Positions 1-8,403 of a DNA stretch of 64,000 bases are shown one piece after another. The translations under genes and the position numbers were made by a program. Under the pieces are notes generated by a model. It saw only the letters and a list, made by a program, of their open reading frames with translations, made no database searches and was not told the DNA's origin. Within the stretch, counting starts at the first letter, position 1. The number at the start of each line of letters is the position of its first letter. Source of the stretch: Lysinibacillus macroides (GTDB lineage: Bacteria; Bacillota; Bacilli; Bacillales_A; Planococcaceae); the NCBI RefSeq assembly GCF_001281525.1, contig NZ_LGCI01000005.1, positions 628,554-692,553 of the forward strand, read 5' to 3'.

Positions 1-371
1 CAATTCAAGTGTTCCAATCTGACACGGATATTGTGGTAGCAGATTTTGTTATGCTGAATGTTGGTTTATTATTGTTAATGTTTGCTATTAGTGGTATTTC
101 GTTCTTTTTTTCGAGCTATTGCAACTTAACGAAAAACTCCCTTGCTTTTGGAGCTGGTATTCAGATTGCCTTTTTCTTATGCCAGTTGCTAAGTTCAGTC
201 GACGAAAGCCTTAATGTACTTAATTACCTCACAATAAATGCATTATTTGACACAACTGCTATTTTAGATGGTGAACACTATTGGTGGAAGCTGATCATTC
301 TTTTCGGTATTGGTCTTGTTCTCTATATAGCAAGTTTAGAAGTATTTAAGCGCAAAGACCTACCACTTTAA
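1..371 (+). CDS. ABC-2 type transporter permease, C-terminal part (5' truncated by window edge)
   Basis: The reading frame is open from base 3 to a TAA at 369-371, so the gene enters from the left and only about 123 residues are visible. They hold three hydrophobic segments (about residues 15-35, 45-60 and 95-112) and end in a basic tail (EVFKRKDLPL). That end resembles ABC-2 type permeases of antibiotic or multidrug exporters, whose last helix is followed by a short 'F..KDL' tail. An internal GTG at 9 is probably not the start, because the frame continues upstream. The ATPase partner should lie to the left. Permease identity is inferred from topology and tail; the substrate is unknown. Confidence 0.55.
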   Translation, partial: IQVFQSDTDIVVADFVMLNVGLLLLMFAISGISFFFSSYCNLTKNSLAFGAGIQIAFFLCQLLSSVDESLNVLNYLTINALFDTTAILDGEHYWWKLIILFGIGLVLYIASLEVFKRKDLPL

Positions 372-479
372 TCGAATCTTTACATTCGCTTGTGTCCCCT
401 TTATATTGGGGTTGAGATATAGCATGAGATAAATCGGTGGATGTCTGTTGCGGGGACATTCTCTACGCATATGGCGTTC

Positions 480-515
480 ATCCATTTATTTTGGCTCATG
501 CCAAAATAAATGGAT
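480..515. repeat. Perfect 16-bp inverted repeat, possible bidirectional terminator
   Basis: ATCCATTTATTTTGGC is followed by a 4-base loop and its exact reverse complement. It lies in the 219-bp space between the convergent permease and liaR. Neither side has a clean T-tract, so termination is plausible but not proven. Confidence 0.5.
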
Positions 516-590
516 TGTTAGTTTGTACTATTTTTGCTGAAAGATCGCCACGTCCTATGGCAACGACACCAAAGCGTAATGGATAGATGG

Positions 591-1226
591 TTATTTCGCT
601 AGCCCATTTTGAAAGGCATAGACAACCGCTTGTGTACGATCTTGCACTTCTAGCTTTGCTAAAATATTGCTAACATGGGTTTTCACCGTTTTTAACGCAA
701 TATATAGCTCGTCAGCGATTTCCTGATTAGCTTTGCCCTGTGCCATGAGCAATAATATTTCCATTTCACGGTCCGTCAGTTGCTCGTAAAGGGGCGTATT
801 ATTGCCGTGGCGCATACGGTGCATCATTTTGGAAGTGACCTCTGGCTCTAATACCGTTTCACCACCCATTGTTTTACGGATAGCATCAGCAATTTGTTTC
901 GCATTCGATGTTTTTAAAATATAGCTTACTGCACCAGCCTCTAGGGCAGGGTAGACTTTATCATCGTCTAAAAAACTAGTAACCATCATAATTTTCGCCT
1001 CAGGCCATGCCGCTAAAATTTCGACAGTTGCCTCTGCTCCTGTCATAATGGGCATCACATTATCCATTAAAATAATATCAGGCCTTAGCGCAAGGGCCTG
1101 TTCAACAGCCTCCTTCCCGTTTTCAGCCTCACCGACAACCGTAATATCTGGCTGGGCTGAAAGATAAGCTGCTACACCAATCCGTACCATTTCATGATCA
1201 TCCACTATTAGCACTTGAATCGTCAT
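591..1226 (-). CDS. liaR: Two-component response regulator LiaR (NarL/LuxR type)
   Basis: Response regulator of the cell-envelope stress system. The 211 residues comprise a receiver domain (about 1-120) with acidic residues D9/D10, phospho-acceptor D55 in LMDNVMP and K105, then a LuxR-type helix-turn-helix (about 148-205). The start is the ATG at 1224-1226, preceded by GGAGGAAGAG; an upstream extension of the same frame lacks an RBS and would run into liaS. The gene overlaps the end of liaS by 29 bases, so the two are translationally coupled. In Bacillus and Listeria, LiaR activates liaIH on damage to the lipid II cycle. A candidate LiaR operator is at 5432-5455. Confidence 0.93.
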   Translation of the reverse strand: MTIQVLIVDDHEMVRIGVAAYLSAQPDITVVGEAENGKEAVEQALALRPDIILMDNVMPIMTGAEATVEILAAWPEAKIMMVTSFLDDDKVYPALEAGAVSYILKTSNAKQIADAIRKTMGGETVLEPEVTSKMMHRMRHGNNTPLYEQLTDREMEILLLMAQGKANQEIADELYIALKTVKTHVSNILAKLEVQDRTQAVVYAFQNGLAK

Positions 1227-2235
1227 GCTCTTCCTCCTTCTGTAGTGGAATTTTAACCTCCACAATCGTTCCCTCATCAGGCACTGAGACAATTTTATAG
1301 GTGCAGCCAATTTCAACTGCCCGTTCCGCTATATTTTGCAAGCCATAGGAAGTTGATTTATCCGCCTCTACATCAAAGCCTAAGCCATTATCTTGAATTC
1401 GTAAAATGGCTAAATCATCACGAGCCACAAGCAGTAATTCGACTTCACTTGCTTTGGCATGCCGAAGTGTGTTGGAGAGAGCCTCCTGTGCAATGCGAAA
1501 TAAATGATCTTCCTCTGCCTTTGTTAATGCCATTTCCTCTAGCTCATAGTCAATATGAAAATAGACCTTTTGCTGAAGCTCAATAATGAGTTCCTCTAAG
1601 CCTTGTGCTAGTGTTTTATTGTGTAGAGCTACAGGACGTAGATGAAGCAATAAAGCACGCATCTCTAGCTGTGCCTGTTGTACTATTTTTTCCACCTGCT
1701 TTAAGCTAGCAGCATTCTCGTCATTTTCAGTCAAAGCAGAAAGCAACATGGAGGCTGCGAACAATTGCTGTGACACGGAGTCGTGCAGCTCTCTAGCTAG
1801 ACGTTGACGTTCTGCAATAATACGTTCTTGAATAATTTTATCATTTGCTTCCGCCCGTTCATTGGACAGACGCTGTAAACTTTTACGCTGTGTATCAATT
1901 AATTCACTCGTTTGTGCAATGGCTTTTTTTAATGACTTAGGAAGAGCCTGCTTGTTGGGAAGCTCAAAATCAGGCTCAATCAATTGCTTTACAAGACGTG
2001 TTGCCTGCGCCTCTCGTGCACGAGCTGTCATGCTAATCCAGCTTGCAATCAGTAAGCTAAGGACAAAAAGGCTAAGAATGATAATGCCTCCAAAAGGAAT
2101 ATCATCGTAATATTGTTGCCATAAAGGCTCCCATGTTTTTTCATCTGGATTCCCCCATATCGCAACAAGTAGACCAAATGTAGCACTCATTAAAATGAAA
2201 AATAAGGTAAATAATCTTGAGATAAAGGCAATCAT
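1198..2235 (-). CDS. liaS: Sensor histidine kinase LiaS
   Basis: Membrane histidine kinase that phosphorylates LiaR. The 345 residues hold two N-terminal membrane helices (about 5-27 and 49-68) with a short extracytoplasmic loop between them, the intramembrane-sensing layout. A coiled linker follows, then a HisKA_3 dimerisation helix with phospho-acceptor H151 in [10 protein letters not shown], then a HATPase domain with a DNGLGFD G-box. The start is ATG 2233-2235, with GGAGGTG ten bases upstream. The gene overlaps liaF by 4 bases and liaR by 29, giving a liaF-liaS-liaR unit. Confidence 0.93.
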   Translation of the reverse strand: MIAFISRLFTLFFILMSATFGLLVAIWGNPDEKTWEPLWQQYYDDIPFGGIIILSLFVLSLLIASWISMTARAREAQATRLVKQLIEPDFELPNKQALPKSLKKAIAQTSELIDTQRKSLQRLSNERAEANDKIIQERIIAERQRLARELHDSVSQQLFAASMLLSALTENDENAASLKQVEKIVQQAQLEMRALLLHLRPVALHNKTLAQGLEELIIELQQKVYFHIDYELEEMALTKAEEDHLFRIAQEALSNTLRHAKASEVELLLVARDDLAILRIQDNGLGFDVEADKSTSYGLQNIAERAVEIGCTYKIVSVPDEGTIVEVKIPLQKEEEHDDSSANSG

Positions 2236-2924
2236 TTTCGTAGCACCTCCAAATCTCCAAGCCATGTTGCCACATGAATGACAAGGATACGCTTCGCATC
2301 CTCAGGGTTTCCATCAGAGAAGTGAATACTTTCATTGACGATACGTTGTGGTCCTGCATGTAAGCAAGTCAGCTCCCCAAATAGCGTTGTATAGTGTAAA
2401 CGGAAAGGAATTTCATAAGGAATATACACTTGCACTTTGCCAATTCCCTGACGGATGGTAATCAGGCTCGTGCCAGTCGGTAAAATTGTTTGTGTTGTAT
2501 CAATGGTAATATCCCCTGCTAGACGCTGAATTTGCACATCCTGCCATTTGTATGCTTCAGTGGGTGCTGGCATTGTGCCAATTAAATCGCTTTTTGTTGT
2601 AGGAAGCGGCTCAAAAAGTTCCGCCCCAACTACTTTTGGTTCATTTTCTCGTTGTAAATATTGATAAAGCATATATAAAGGGATCGAAATGATAAATAAA
2701 CGTAAGCTCCACATCGTGAACAGAGCAATAACAATGAAGAAAATTCCTGTCCATTTAAAAAAGCGAATTTTTTTGGAGAAGCTTAAATAAAGCAGTACAG
2801 CCCCAATCAATAAACAGAAGGCACCGCCATTATTAAAAACGGTTAGCTCCACAAAGATGAGTAAAAAGAAGCATAGCACCCAAAATGTAAGCTTATTTGT
2901 TGTGAAATTTTGCAAGAGGGTCAC
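2232..2924 (-). CDS. liaF: LiaF, inhibitor of LiaSR signalling (cell-wall-active antibiotics response protein)
   Basis: Accessory membrane protein that keeps LiaS inactive in the absence of envelope stress in Bacillus. The N-terminal 95 residues form about four short hydrophobic helices. The C-terminal half (about 115-230) is the soluble beta-rich LiaF domain, with the pattern VYIPYEIPF...GELTC. The frame opens with GTG at 2924, whose Shine-Dalgarno (AAGGAAGG) abuts it. A TTG three codons later (2915) has better spacing from AAGGGTGA and may be the true start. The 3' end overlaps liaS by 4 bases. Confidence 0.88.
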   Translation of the reverse strand: MTLLQNFTTNKLTFWVLCFFLLIFVELTVFNNGGAFCLLIGAVLLYLSFSKKIRFFKWTGIFFIVIALFTMWSLRLFIISIPLYMLYQYLQRENEPKVVGAELFEPLPTTKSDLIGTMPAPTEAYKWQDVQIQRLAGDITIDTTQTILPTGTSLITIRQGIGKVQVYIPYEIPFRLHYTTLFGELTCLHAGPQRIVNESIHFSDGNPEDAKRILVIHVATWLGDLEVLRK

Positions 2925-2972
2925 CCTTCCTTCTAAAAATTGATGTGAGAAGCCGAACTTCTCTACAAGTTT

Positions 2973-4088
2973 CTAGTATTTTTCAAGCATCTTTTTGAAT
3001 GTATCGTTTATTAAAGTGACATCAAGTTTGTTTGGATAGTGAGCAGAGTGCTGTAATGTAATAAACTCCTTGCCATTTGGCGCATCTAACATCTCATAAT
3101 ATTGTTTTGATAATTCATAATTTGCCTGCTTATCATATTTTCCATGAATAATATACACAGGAATATCTATCGTTTTTACAGTTTCAAAAAAATTAGTAAG
3201 GATAATTTCTTTTTTTAATTCCTTGCTTTTAATAACACTAAATTGGGGACCAGAAATAAATGCTTTATAAATATCTCGTAAAGAATAATCAGGAGAAGTA
3301 AAAGCCCCTTTGATTAAATTAAAAAGATTAACCTTTTCTATCGTATCATCAAAATAATTCATGCCTTTATATTGATGGATAAGATCGCTAAACTGGTCTT
3401 CATCTTCTTTAAAGTATGGTTCTTTAGCAAAACTCTCCAAAATGCTAAGCGTTTTCTCATCGTCAATAGCTTGAGCTTCTTTCTTTATCCAATTATAACC
3501 AAGCCTCTGTCCTTTTGTCGGATTCGTCAATTGCGAGATGCCTAAATAAGCACGAAACTTTTCAGGATATTGAGCAATTAAGTGTGTGCCAATGACTGTT
3601 CCAAAAGATTGACCAATGATAAAGATCTTTTCCTGTTTGTAATGTACTCTAATAAAATCCACAATACTATTAGCATCTTCGGTGAATTGAGCGAGGTTCA
3701 TTGTGTTTAATGATAAATTTTTATTATAACTTTTACCAGAACCACGTTGATCATAAAATACAGCTACGCAGTGCTCAGTGATCTCAGGAAACAGTGTTCT
3801 AGCACTTACACCATAAGGAAACGGAGAGCCAGGGCCACCATGAAGGAATAAACAAAACGGTTTTTCTCTGTCTTGCCCTTCTACTAATAGAAATTGTTTA
3901 TCTCCATTTACTGTTATTTCTTTTAGTTCACTAATACCACCGTTTTCTATAATAGTAGCGCTTTGTTGTTTGATCTGCTGTTGAACGATGAAACGATAAC
4001 TTAATAAAATAAGTGTAAGTATGATAAGAAAAATTAAAGCATAAAGGCTTATTTTCATCAGATGATGAACCCACTTTTTATTTTTCAT
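2973..4088 (-). CDS. Membrane-anchored alpha/beta hydrolase, prolyl-aminopeptidase (S33) type
   Basis: A 371-residue serine hydrolase with one N-terminal helix (about 12-33), so probably tethered with the catalytic domain outside. The S33 signatures are present: HGGPG at 83-87 (oxyanion hole), DQRGSG at 113-118 and nucleophile elbow GQSFG with S161. The Asp in HGKYD and the His in QHSAHYPN fit the remaining catalytic positions. Known S33 members cleave N-terminal proline or hydrolyse esters and lactones; the substrate here is unknown. It sits on the same strand between liaIH and liaFSR, splitting what is often a compact lia locus, but its own weak RBS and flanking terminator suggest separate expression. 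Confidence 0.8.
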   Translation of the reverse strand: MKNKKWVHHLMKISLYALIFLIILTLILLSYRFIVQQQIKQQSATIIENGGISELKEITVNGDKQFLLVEGQDREKPFCLFLHGGPGSPFPYGVSARTLFPEITEHCVAVFYDQRGSGKSYNKNLSLNTMNLAQFTEDANSIVDFIRVHYKQEKIFIIGQSFGTVIGTHLIAQYPEKFRAYLGISQLTNPTKGQRLGYNWIKKEAQAIDDEKTLSILESFAKEPYFKEDEDQFSDLIHQYKGMNYFDDTIEKVNLFNLIKGAFTSPDYSLRDIYKAFISGPQFSVIKSKELKKEIILTNFFETVKTIDIPVYIIHGKYDKQANYELSKQYYEMLDAPNGKEFITLQHSAHYPNKLDVTLINDTFKKMLEKY

Positions 4089-4285
4089 CTTCGTAAATTC
4101 CCTTTTCCAGTAGTAGCTGGCAGTATAATACCCACATCAAGGTAACCATTAAAAGCCCATAAGCTGCCAGTGAAAAAATATTATACTAAAGTATATAATG
4201 GATGCGATATGTGAAAAATCGGAAGCACTTAAAGTTTTAGAATGATGAATTGAAAAGCCTCTATAAAAGTAGGTTGCTTTTCTTC

Positions 4286-4331
4286 AAAGAAATGGGATGC
4301 TTCTTAAATAGAGGCATCCCTTATTTCTTTA
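4286..4331 (-). terminator. Rho-independent terminator after liaH
   Basis: A hairpin with core GGGATGC/GCATCCC extends into A/T-rich flanks. On the minus strand it is followed by ATTTCTTT. It lies directly past the liaH stop. Confidence 0.7.
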
Positions 4332-4343
4332 TATTATACCATG

Positions 4344-4982
4344 TTATTTATTTTCAATTAGCAGTGGTGAGCTATCTTCTGTTGCTTTTTTCTCTAATTC
4401 TGCCAGTCTTGCCTCAAAAGTTGTTACCTCATGATCTTTGTTGATTTGGTAAGCTAATTTATCGATATATGCTTCTAAATCTTCAAAATTTGTTTTATTG
4501 TTTTTGGCAATCATGCCGTCCATTTGATGATGGGCACGTGTAACGTTTTCTTTGCCCATCAGCTGTAATTGACGTACTTTCATATCTTTAATTTTATGCT
4601 TCATTGTTTCGAATTTACGCTCGAGCTCGAAGTATTCACGTGTACTTGCTTCAATGCTCGTTTGCAATGTGTGGTTACGAGCTGTGTAAGCTGTTACTTC
4701 ATCCGTAGCGAAATCAATTAAGTCCTGCTCGCCGCTAGTTTGTGCTAATGCCAATTGAGATTCACGTTTTGCAAGTAATGCTGCGTTCTCCTTGTATTCT
4801 TGCTCTAGCTTTTCTTTTAATTGCCCTTGTCGCTCTAATAATTTGCCTGTTTGTTCTGTTTGCTTTTCTGCTTCACGAATATATTGATTTAACATCGCAA
4901 TCGGATTTTTTTGTTCCTTCTTATCAAATAATTGGTGTAAGTCTGCCTCTACTGTATATCTAAAACGTTGAAATAAATTCAT
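4344..4982 (-). CDS. liaH: PspA/IM30 family protein, LiaH
   Basis: A 212-residue, almost wholly alpha-helical, charge-rich protein of the phage-shock-protein A family, opening MNLFQRFRYTVEADLHQLFD. Long coiled-coil heptads run from about 25 to 190. LiaH forms large rings that protect the cytoplasmic membrane during antibiotic stress in B. subtilis. The RBS AAAAGGAGCG precedes ATG 4980-4982. It follows liaI by 15 bases on the same strand and should be co-transcribed with it. LiaH rather than another PspA paralogue is inferred from the liaI partner and the liaFSR genes downstream. Confidence 0.88.
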   Translation of the reverse strand: MNLFQRFRYTVEADLHQLFDKKEQKNPIAMLNQYIREAEKQTEQTGKLLERQGQLKEKLEQEYKENAALLAKRESQLALAQTSGEQDLIDFATDEVTAYTARNHTLQTSIEASTREYFELERKFETMKHKIKDMKVRQLQLMGKENVTRAHHQMDGMIAKNNKTNFEDLEAYIDKLAYQINKDHEVTTFEARLAELEKKATEDSSPLLIENK

Positions 4983-4997
4983 TTAAAATCGCTCCTT

Positions 4998-5354
4998 TTA
5001 TTTTGTTAAATTTGACCATTCTTTTTCAAAGTTTGTAAACGGATCTTCTTCTTTTTTGCCTTCAATTGTAGGAATTTTTACATCTTCGCCATTCCATTTT
5101 TTATAGATCACATAAATCATAGCGATAGCTGCAAGACCGATCATTGCTGGAATGTTGGACACTGCTGATAAGACACCGATTAGACCAACTGTAAACCAGA
5201 AAATTTTCCCGAATGTTGACTTGCTTGCGATATAGAAGTGCATCCCAAGTGCTACAAGTAATCCAGAGAATAATAAACCTGCCAGTGGTCCGATTAAGGC
5301 AAGTGCCACACATGCTGCGATGATGCCTCCAGTTAATAAAAGAAATTTTTTCAT
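4998..5354 (-). CDS. liaI: LiaI-like membrane protein (lmo0954 family)
   Basis: A 118-residue protein with about three membrane helices in residues 3-85 and a hydrophilic acidic tail (85-118). Small membrane proteins of this kind precede liaH in Bacillus and in the Listeria lmo0954-lmo0955 pair, and serve as the membrane anchor for LiaH. The start ATG 5352-5354 has GAAAGGAGC upstream. A palindromic candidate LiaR site lies about 80 bases upstream, as expected for the main LiaR target promoter. The tail is longer than that of classical B. subtilis LiaI. Confidence 0.75.
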   Translation of the reverse strand: MKKFLLLTGGIIAACVALALIGPLAGLLFSGLLVALGMHFYIASKSTFGKIFWFTVGLIGVLSAVSNIPAMIGLAAIAMIYVIYKKWNGEDVKIPTIEGKKEEDPFTNFEKEWSNLTK

Positions 5355-5431
5355 ATGTTTTAGCTCCTTTCGTTTGTACCTTTATGTTACCGATTTACAC
5401 AACGATCTAAAACGGACTCGAAATTGATTTT

Positions 5432-5455
5432 GTACTAGGTCTTGAGACTGAGTAC
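5432..5455 (-). promoter_or_regulatory. Candidate LiaR/VraR operator upstream of liaIH
   Basis: A 24-bp dyad, GTACT-nn-GTCT-nn-AGAC-nn-AGTAC, is seen directly. GTCT/AGAC half-sites resemble LiaR/VraR/CesR boxes. It lies 78 bases upstream of the liaI start. The rest of the 343-bp spacer to sirA (5456-5697) shows no gene; a TTGACA at 5631 has no well-spaced -10. Confidence 0.6.
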
Positions 5456-5697
5456 TTTCTAAGCTGCTAGAGAAGAGGCTTTTTTGTACTCTAACGTGGT
5501 GTTCAATGTGCTAATTTTGGATAGAAAAATGACTTTATTTCTAGCAATATTGATCATTTGCCATAAAGTAATTTTTAGAATGGAAACTAGAAGCTTTTCG
5601 ACAAAAATAGAAGATAGCTTCCTCCTTCATTTGACAAATTAACAAGATTGAATGAGCTATACTAATGAAAAAGAAATTGAGCGAAGGAGGATTTCTG

Positions 5698-6123
5698 GTG
5701 AGAACCTATTCTATATATAAGATAAAAGAAGAGCATTTAACGTTTATTTTTGGCAGAGAGCGTAAGTTGTTAGAGATGATGCAGGGCTGTGAAGACGCGA
5801 ATGAGAAATCCTTAAAAGAGCTTGCCTATATATGTGAATCTGTGTATTTCGATGAGATTGCACGAATGCTGGAGCAGCAGCTTGATTCCAAATATGCACA
5901 TTTAGAAAAGGCACGTAATGCTTTGTTTTTAGAACATCCAATAAAAGGGAAAATGGCGATTTATTTGGTTGATCGCAAAATTTGTGTATACTGTGAAGGG
6001 TCACGAATGTTAGATTTAGATTTATTTCAGATGCTTGCCAAAATGAGTGAACGCTTTATTGCTTTTAATAAGCAGGAAAATGAATGTGGGTGGTTAAAGC
6101 CAATGAAGTATACAATGCATTAG
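5698..6123 (+). CDS. sirA: SirA, sporulation inhibitor of replication
   Basis: A 141-residue protein that in B. subtilis binds DnaA domain I and blocks new rounds of replication on entry into sporulation. The N-terminus MRTYSIYKIKEEHLTFIFGR matches the family pattern RTYSIYxIKEE. The start is GTG 5698, placed by AAGGAGG at 5684-5690; an in-frame upstream ATG at 5665 has no RBS. The neighbour yneF follows at 6223, as in B. subtilis (yneE-yneF), which supports the call. Confidence 0.85.
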   Translation: MRTYSIYKIKEEHLTFIFGRERKLLEMMQGCEDANEKSLKELAYICESVYFDEIARMLEQQLDSKYAHLEKARNALFLEHPIKGKMAIYLVDRKICVYCEGSRMLDLDLFQMLAKMSERFIAFNKQENECGWLKPMKYTMH

Positions 6124-6222
6124 GAAAATTCACTACAATATATAGTAACACGCTATTATTTCATGTATAATGGTGCGTGGAGAGTTTTTTCTCGGTATAT
6201 TGGAGTGGAGGAGGTTGGTTGT

Positions 6223-6441
6223 ATGCCTACATGGGGCTGGATTATTATCGTAATTATCGCATTAGCAGCGGGCGCAGCACTTGGTTTCTATTTCGCTCGT
6301 CAGGCTATGATGAAATATTTAAAAGAAAACCCACCTATTAATGAGCAAATGATTCGTATGATGATGGCACAAATGGGTCGTACGCCGTCTGAAAAACAAG
6401 TACGTCAAATGATGGCACAAATGAATAAATTCCAAAAATAG
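6223..6441 (+). CDS. yneF: YneF family small membrane protein
   Basis: A 72-residue protein with one N-terminal helix (about 4-24, GWIIIVIIALAAGAALGFYF) and a Met-rich amphipathic tail with the repeated phrases RMMMAQMGR and RQMMAQMN. This is the conserved UPF0154/YneF layout; the function is unknown. ATG 6223 is preceded by GGAGGAGG. An upstream in-frame ATG at 6163 would add residues atypical for the family and lacks an RBS. Confidence 0.88.
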   Translation: MPTWGWIIIVIIALAAGAALGFYFARQAMMKYLKENPPINEQMIRMMMAQMGRTPSEKQVRQMMAQMNKFQK

Positions 6442-6455
6442 TTGGAACAATGCAA

Positions 6456-6495
6456 GAGCTGTTTAGAAAGATATCACTTTCTGAGCAGTTTTTTA
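6456..6495 (+). terminator. Rho-independent terminator after yneF
   Basis: The stem GAGCTGTTTAGAAAG pairs with CTTTCTGAGCAG, followed by TTTTTT. Confidence 0.8.
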
Positions 6496-6507
6496 TATTG
6501 AAGCGGT

Positions 6508-6578
6508 GGATAGCATGCTCGAATTGAAAGTTAGAATTATAAAATCAACGGATAGACCGTTCAAAAAGAGGAGATAGA
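6508..6578 (+). repeat. Four-unit array of a degenerate GGATAGA motif, 21-bp period (array 1)
   Basis: GGATAGC at 6508, a degenerate AGTTAGA at 6529, GGATAGA at 6550 and GAGATAGA at 6571 are 21 bases apart. The array begins 13 bases after the yneF terminator. Matching arrays are at 16841 and 37475. No coding sense was found. Confidence 0.5.
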
Positions 6579-6668
6579 GTAACTTTTTGCAATAATGTGA
6601 CATCCTTTCGCTTTTTTAATTAAAACTCGTTATAATAATTGAGAGTATGTGAAAAGGGGTTGTCCACT

Positions 6669-7139
6669 ATGACGAAAGAAAAAACAAATGTAGAAAGCTT
6701 TGATCTGGATCATACAAAGGTAAAGGCTCCATATGTGCGCTTAGCAGGTGTAAAAACTGGAAAAAATGGCGATGAAGTATATAAATACGATATTCGCCTT
6801 AAACAGCCAAATAAGGAGCATATGGAAATGCCTGCCTTGCATTCCTTAGAGCATTTATCAGCGGATATTATTCGTAATTATTCCGAGAATATTGTGGATT
6901 TTAGTCCAATGGGCTGTCAAACAGGCTTCTATGTATCGTTAATTAATCACAATGATTATGAGGATTTATTAACCATCTTAGAAAAAACATTTACAGATGT
7001 TATGAAGGCAACAGCAGTACCTGCCTGCAATGAAGTACAATGTGGCTGGGCAGCTAGTCATAGTTTGGAAGGGGCGCAAGCATTGGCACAAGCGTTTTTA
7101 GCAAAACGTGATGAATGGCATATTGTTTTTGCAGAATAA
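6669..7139 (+). CDS. luxS: S-ribosylhomocysteine lyase LuxS
   Basis: A 156-residue metalloenzyme of the activated methyl cycle. It splits S-ribosylhomocysteine into homocysteine and 4,5-dihydroxy-2,3-pentanedione, the AI-2 precursor. The metal-binding HxxEH is HSLEH at 58-62, the third ligand is C125 in EVQCGWA, and catalytic C83 is in MGCQTGF. Length and order are normal. ATG 6669 follows GAAAAGGGG; a 30-base upstream extension has no RBS. A TATAAT at 6631-6636 is a likely -10. The gene is monocistronic, with a strong terminator after it. Confidence 0.96.
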   Translation: MTKEKTNVESFDLDHTKVKAPYVRLAGVKTGKNGDEVYKYDIRLKQPNKEHMEMPALHSLEHLSADIIRNYSENIVDFSPMGCQTGFYVSLINHNDYEDLLTILEKTFTDVMKATAVPACNEVQCGWAASHSLEGAQALAQAFLAKRDEWHIVFAE

Positions 7140-7162
7140 TAAATGTAAAAAACTTGCTAGAG

Positions 7163-7216
7163 TAAACTGCATCCCAATTGTTAGAGACCATCTAACAATT
7201 GGAGGTGCAGTTTTTT
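7163..7216. terminator. Bidirectional terminator between luxS and the YqkD-like gene
   Basis: A long stem (AAACTGCATCCCAATTGTTAGA paired around a GACCA loop, with small bulges) ends in TTTTTT on the plus strand. The gene on the opposite strand ends at 7224. Confidence 0.85.
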
Positions 7217-7223
7217 ATGTGTG

Positions 7224-8198
7224 TTAAAAATGGAATGGTATGACATTAGAGGAGGATGGCTCCTGATTAATTTTTTTATAAATAAAACATTCTAAGAAAT
7301 CATGAATTAAATCTTCATATTCATCCATATTTTCATTAAAGGACTGGGCATGTTCACCTGTATCAAATAACTTCAATTTCTTAGGTCCTGCTTTTTTATG
7401 GTATAAATCAAGTGACATTGCTGCTGGAATAAATGTGTCGGGAATACTATGGATAAAAAGTACAGGTTTTTGAATATGTGCTGCTGCTTCAGCAGGTGTC
7501 ACACTTTTGAAGGAGTAGCCATCCCGTAGACGCACAAAAAAGTCAGCAAAGTGAACAGGGATGATAGAGCCATACTTAAATTCGGTTTTGGCGATCTGCC
7601 TGAGTAACATTGAAAAATCGGAGAAGGCACAATCAGAAATATAAAAATCAGCGCCATCCTCTACTGTTCCGGCATAAAGCAGCATTGTTGCAGCACCCAT
7701 TGATTCTCCGTGAATACCTAAAATAGCATCCTCACCAATCATTGCTTTCACCGTTTTCACAACAGCATCGAGATCATATTTCTCATAGTGCCCGTAGCTT
7801 GTTGTTTTGCCACCAGAATCACCATGGCGACGATGGTCAAAAATAACGGAATTATAGCCGAGTCGTTCAAATAAACGCGCATATTTCACGGAATTAATCT
7901 TATTTTCCGTGACACCATGGCAAATAATAATGGTGTTATTAGTTTGTAAAGGCTGAAACATAATACCTCGAATTGCATAGCCATTGGGCGAATCAATATT
8001 GAGCTCGCATTTCAAATTGTTATTGTACCAAGCTTCATCAAAGCGTTTGGCGGTTGTTTCACGTTCACGAATAAATTCAGGGTCTTTTTGCTGGATATAC
8101 ATTAATTTATTGGAAAGCGCAAAGCCGAACAGCCCCGTTGCTACCGCAGCTAGCGTTGTTGTAATACCAGAGAATAAAAGCATCTTCTTTTTTTTCAA
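7224..8198 (-). CDS. YqkD-like alpha/beta hydrolase with N-terminal membrane anchor
   Basis: A serine hydrolase of about 324 residues. An N-terminal hydrophobic helix (about 6-28) follows a KKKK start, so the domain is anchored or secreted. The catalytic set is nucleophile S166 in GESMG, the Asp in SIPDTFIP and the His in TGEHAQS; a HGVTENK oxyanion loop precedes. GGAGGTG ends seven bases before a TTG at 8196-8198, which I take as the start. An ATG at 8211-8213 overlaps that RBS and is less likely. In B. subtilis yqkD lies beside yqkE and yqkF; here a thiolase sits between. The substrate is unknown. Confidence 0.78.
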   Translation of the reverse strand: MKKKKMLLFSGITTTLAAVATGLFGFALSNKLMYIQQKDPEFIRERETTAKRFDEAWYNNNLKCELNIDSPNGYAIRGIMFQPLQTNNTIIICHGVTENKINSVKYARLFERLGYNSVIFDHRRHGDSGGKTTSYGHYEKYDLDAVVKTVKAMIGEDAILGIHGESMGAATMLLYAGTVEDGADFYISDCAFSDFSMLLRQIAKTEFKYGSIIPVHFADFFVRLRDGYSFKSVTPAEAAAHIQKPVLFIHSIPDTFIPAAMSLDLYHKKAGPKKLKLFDTGEHAQSFNENMDEYEDLIHDFLECFIYKKINQEPSSSNVIPFHF

Positions 8199-8327
8199 AC
8201 TAAACACCTCCACATGCTATTCCTTATTTGTAATGTTCCCAACTGAGATTGTTTAAAACACGACAACATTTTACAATAATTTTGGTAAAACTACGATTAT
8301 TCCTCTTATCGAAAATCATCAAAACAT

Positions 8328-8355
8328 TTGTTAAGATATACATATCTGCTAATAG
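8328..8355 (+). promoter_or_regulatory. Candidate promoter of the thiolase gene with an operator-like palindrome in its spacer
   Basis: TTGTTA at 8328-8333 and TAATAG at 8350-8355 are 16 bases apart. The spacer holds the palindrome AGATAT-AC-ATATCT (8334-8347). A repressor sitting there would block polymerase; which one is unknown. Confidence 0.35.
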
Positions 8356-8403
8356 CATATGCATGCAGTGTTGATTTTGAACGGGGAAAAGAGGAGGATG
8401 AAC

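Noticed and set aside
1353-2110. Plus-strand frames opposite liaS
   Set aside because: They lie wholly antisense to a clear histidine kinase gene and show no family pattern.
6508-6578. GGATAGA arrays as a CRISPR
   Set aside because: The repeated unit is only 7-11 bp and the variable part 10 bp, with four units and no cas genes. The geometry does not fit any CRISPR.
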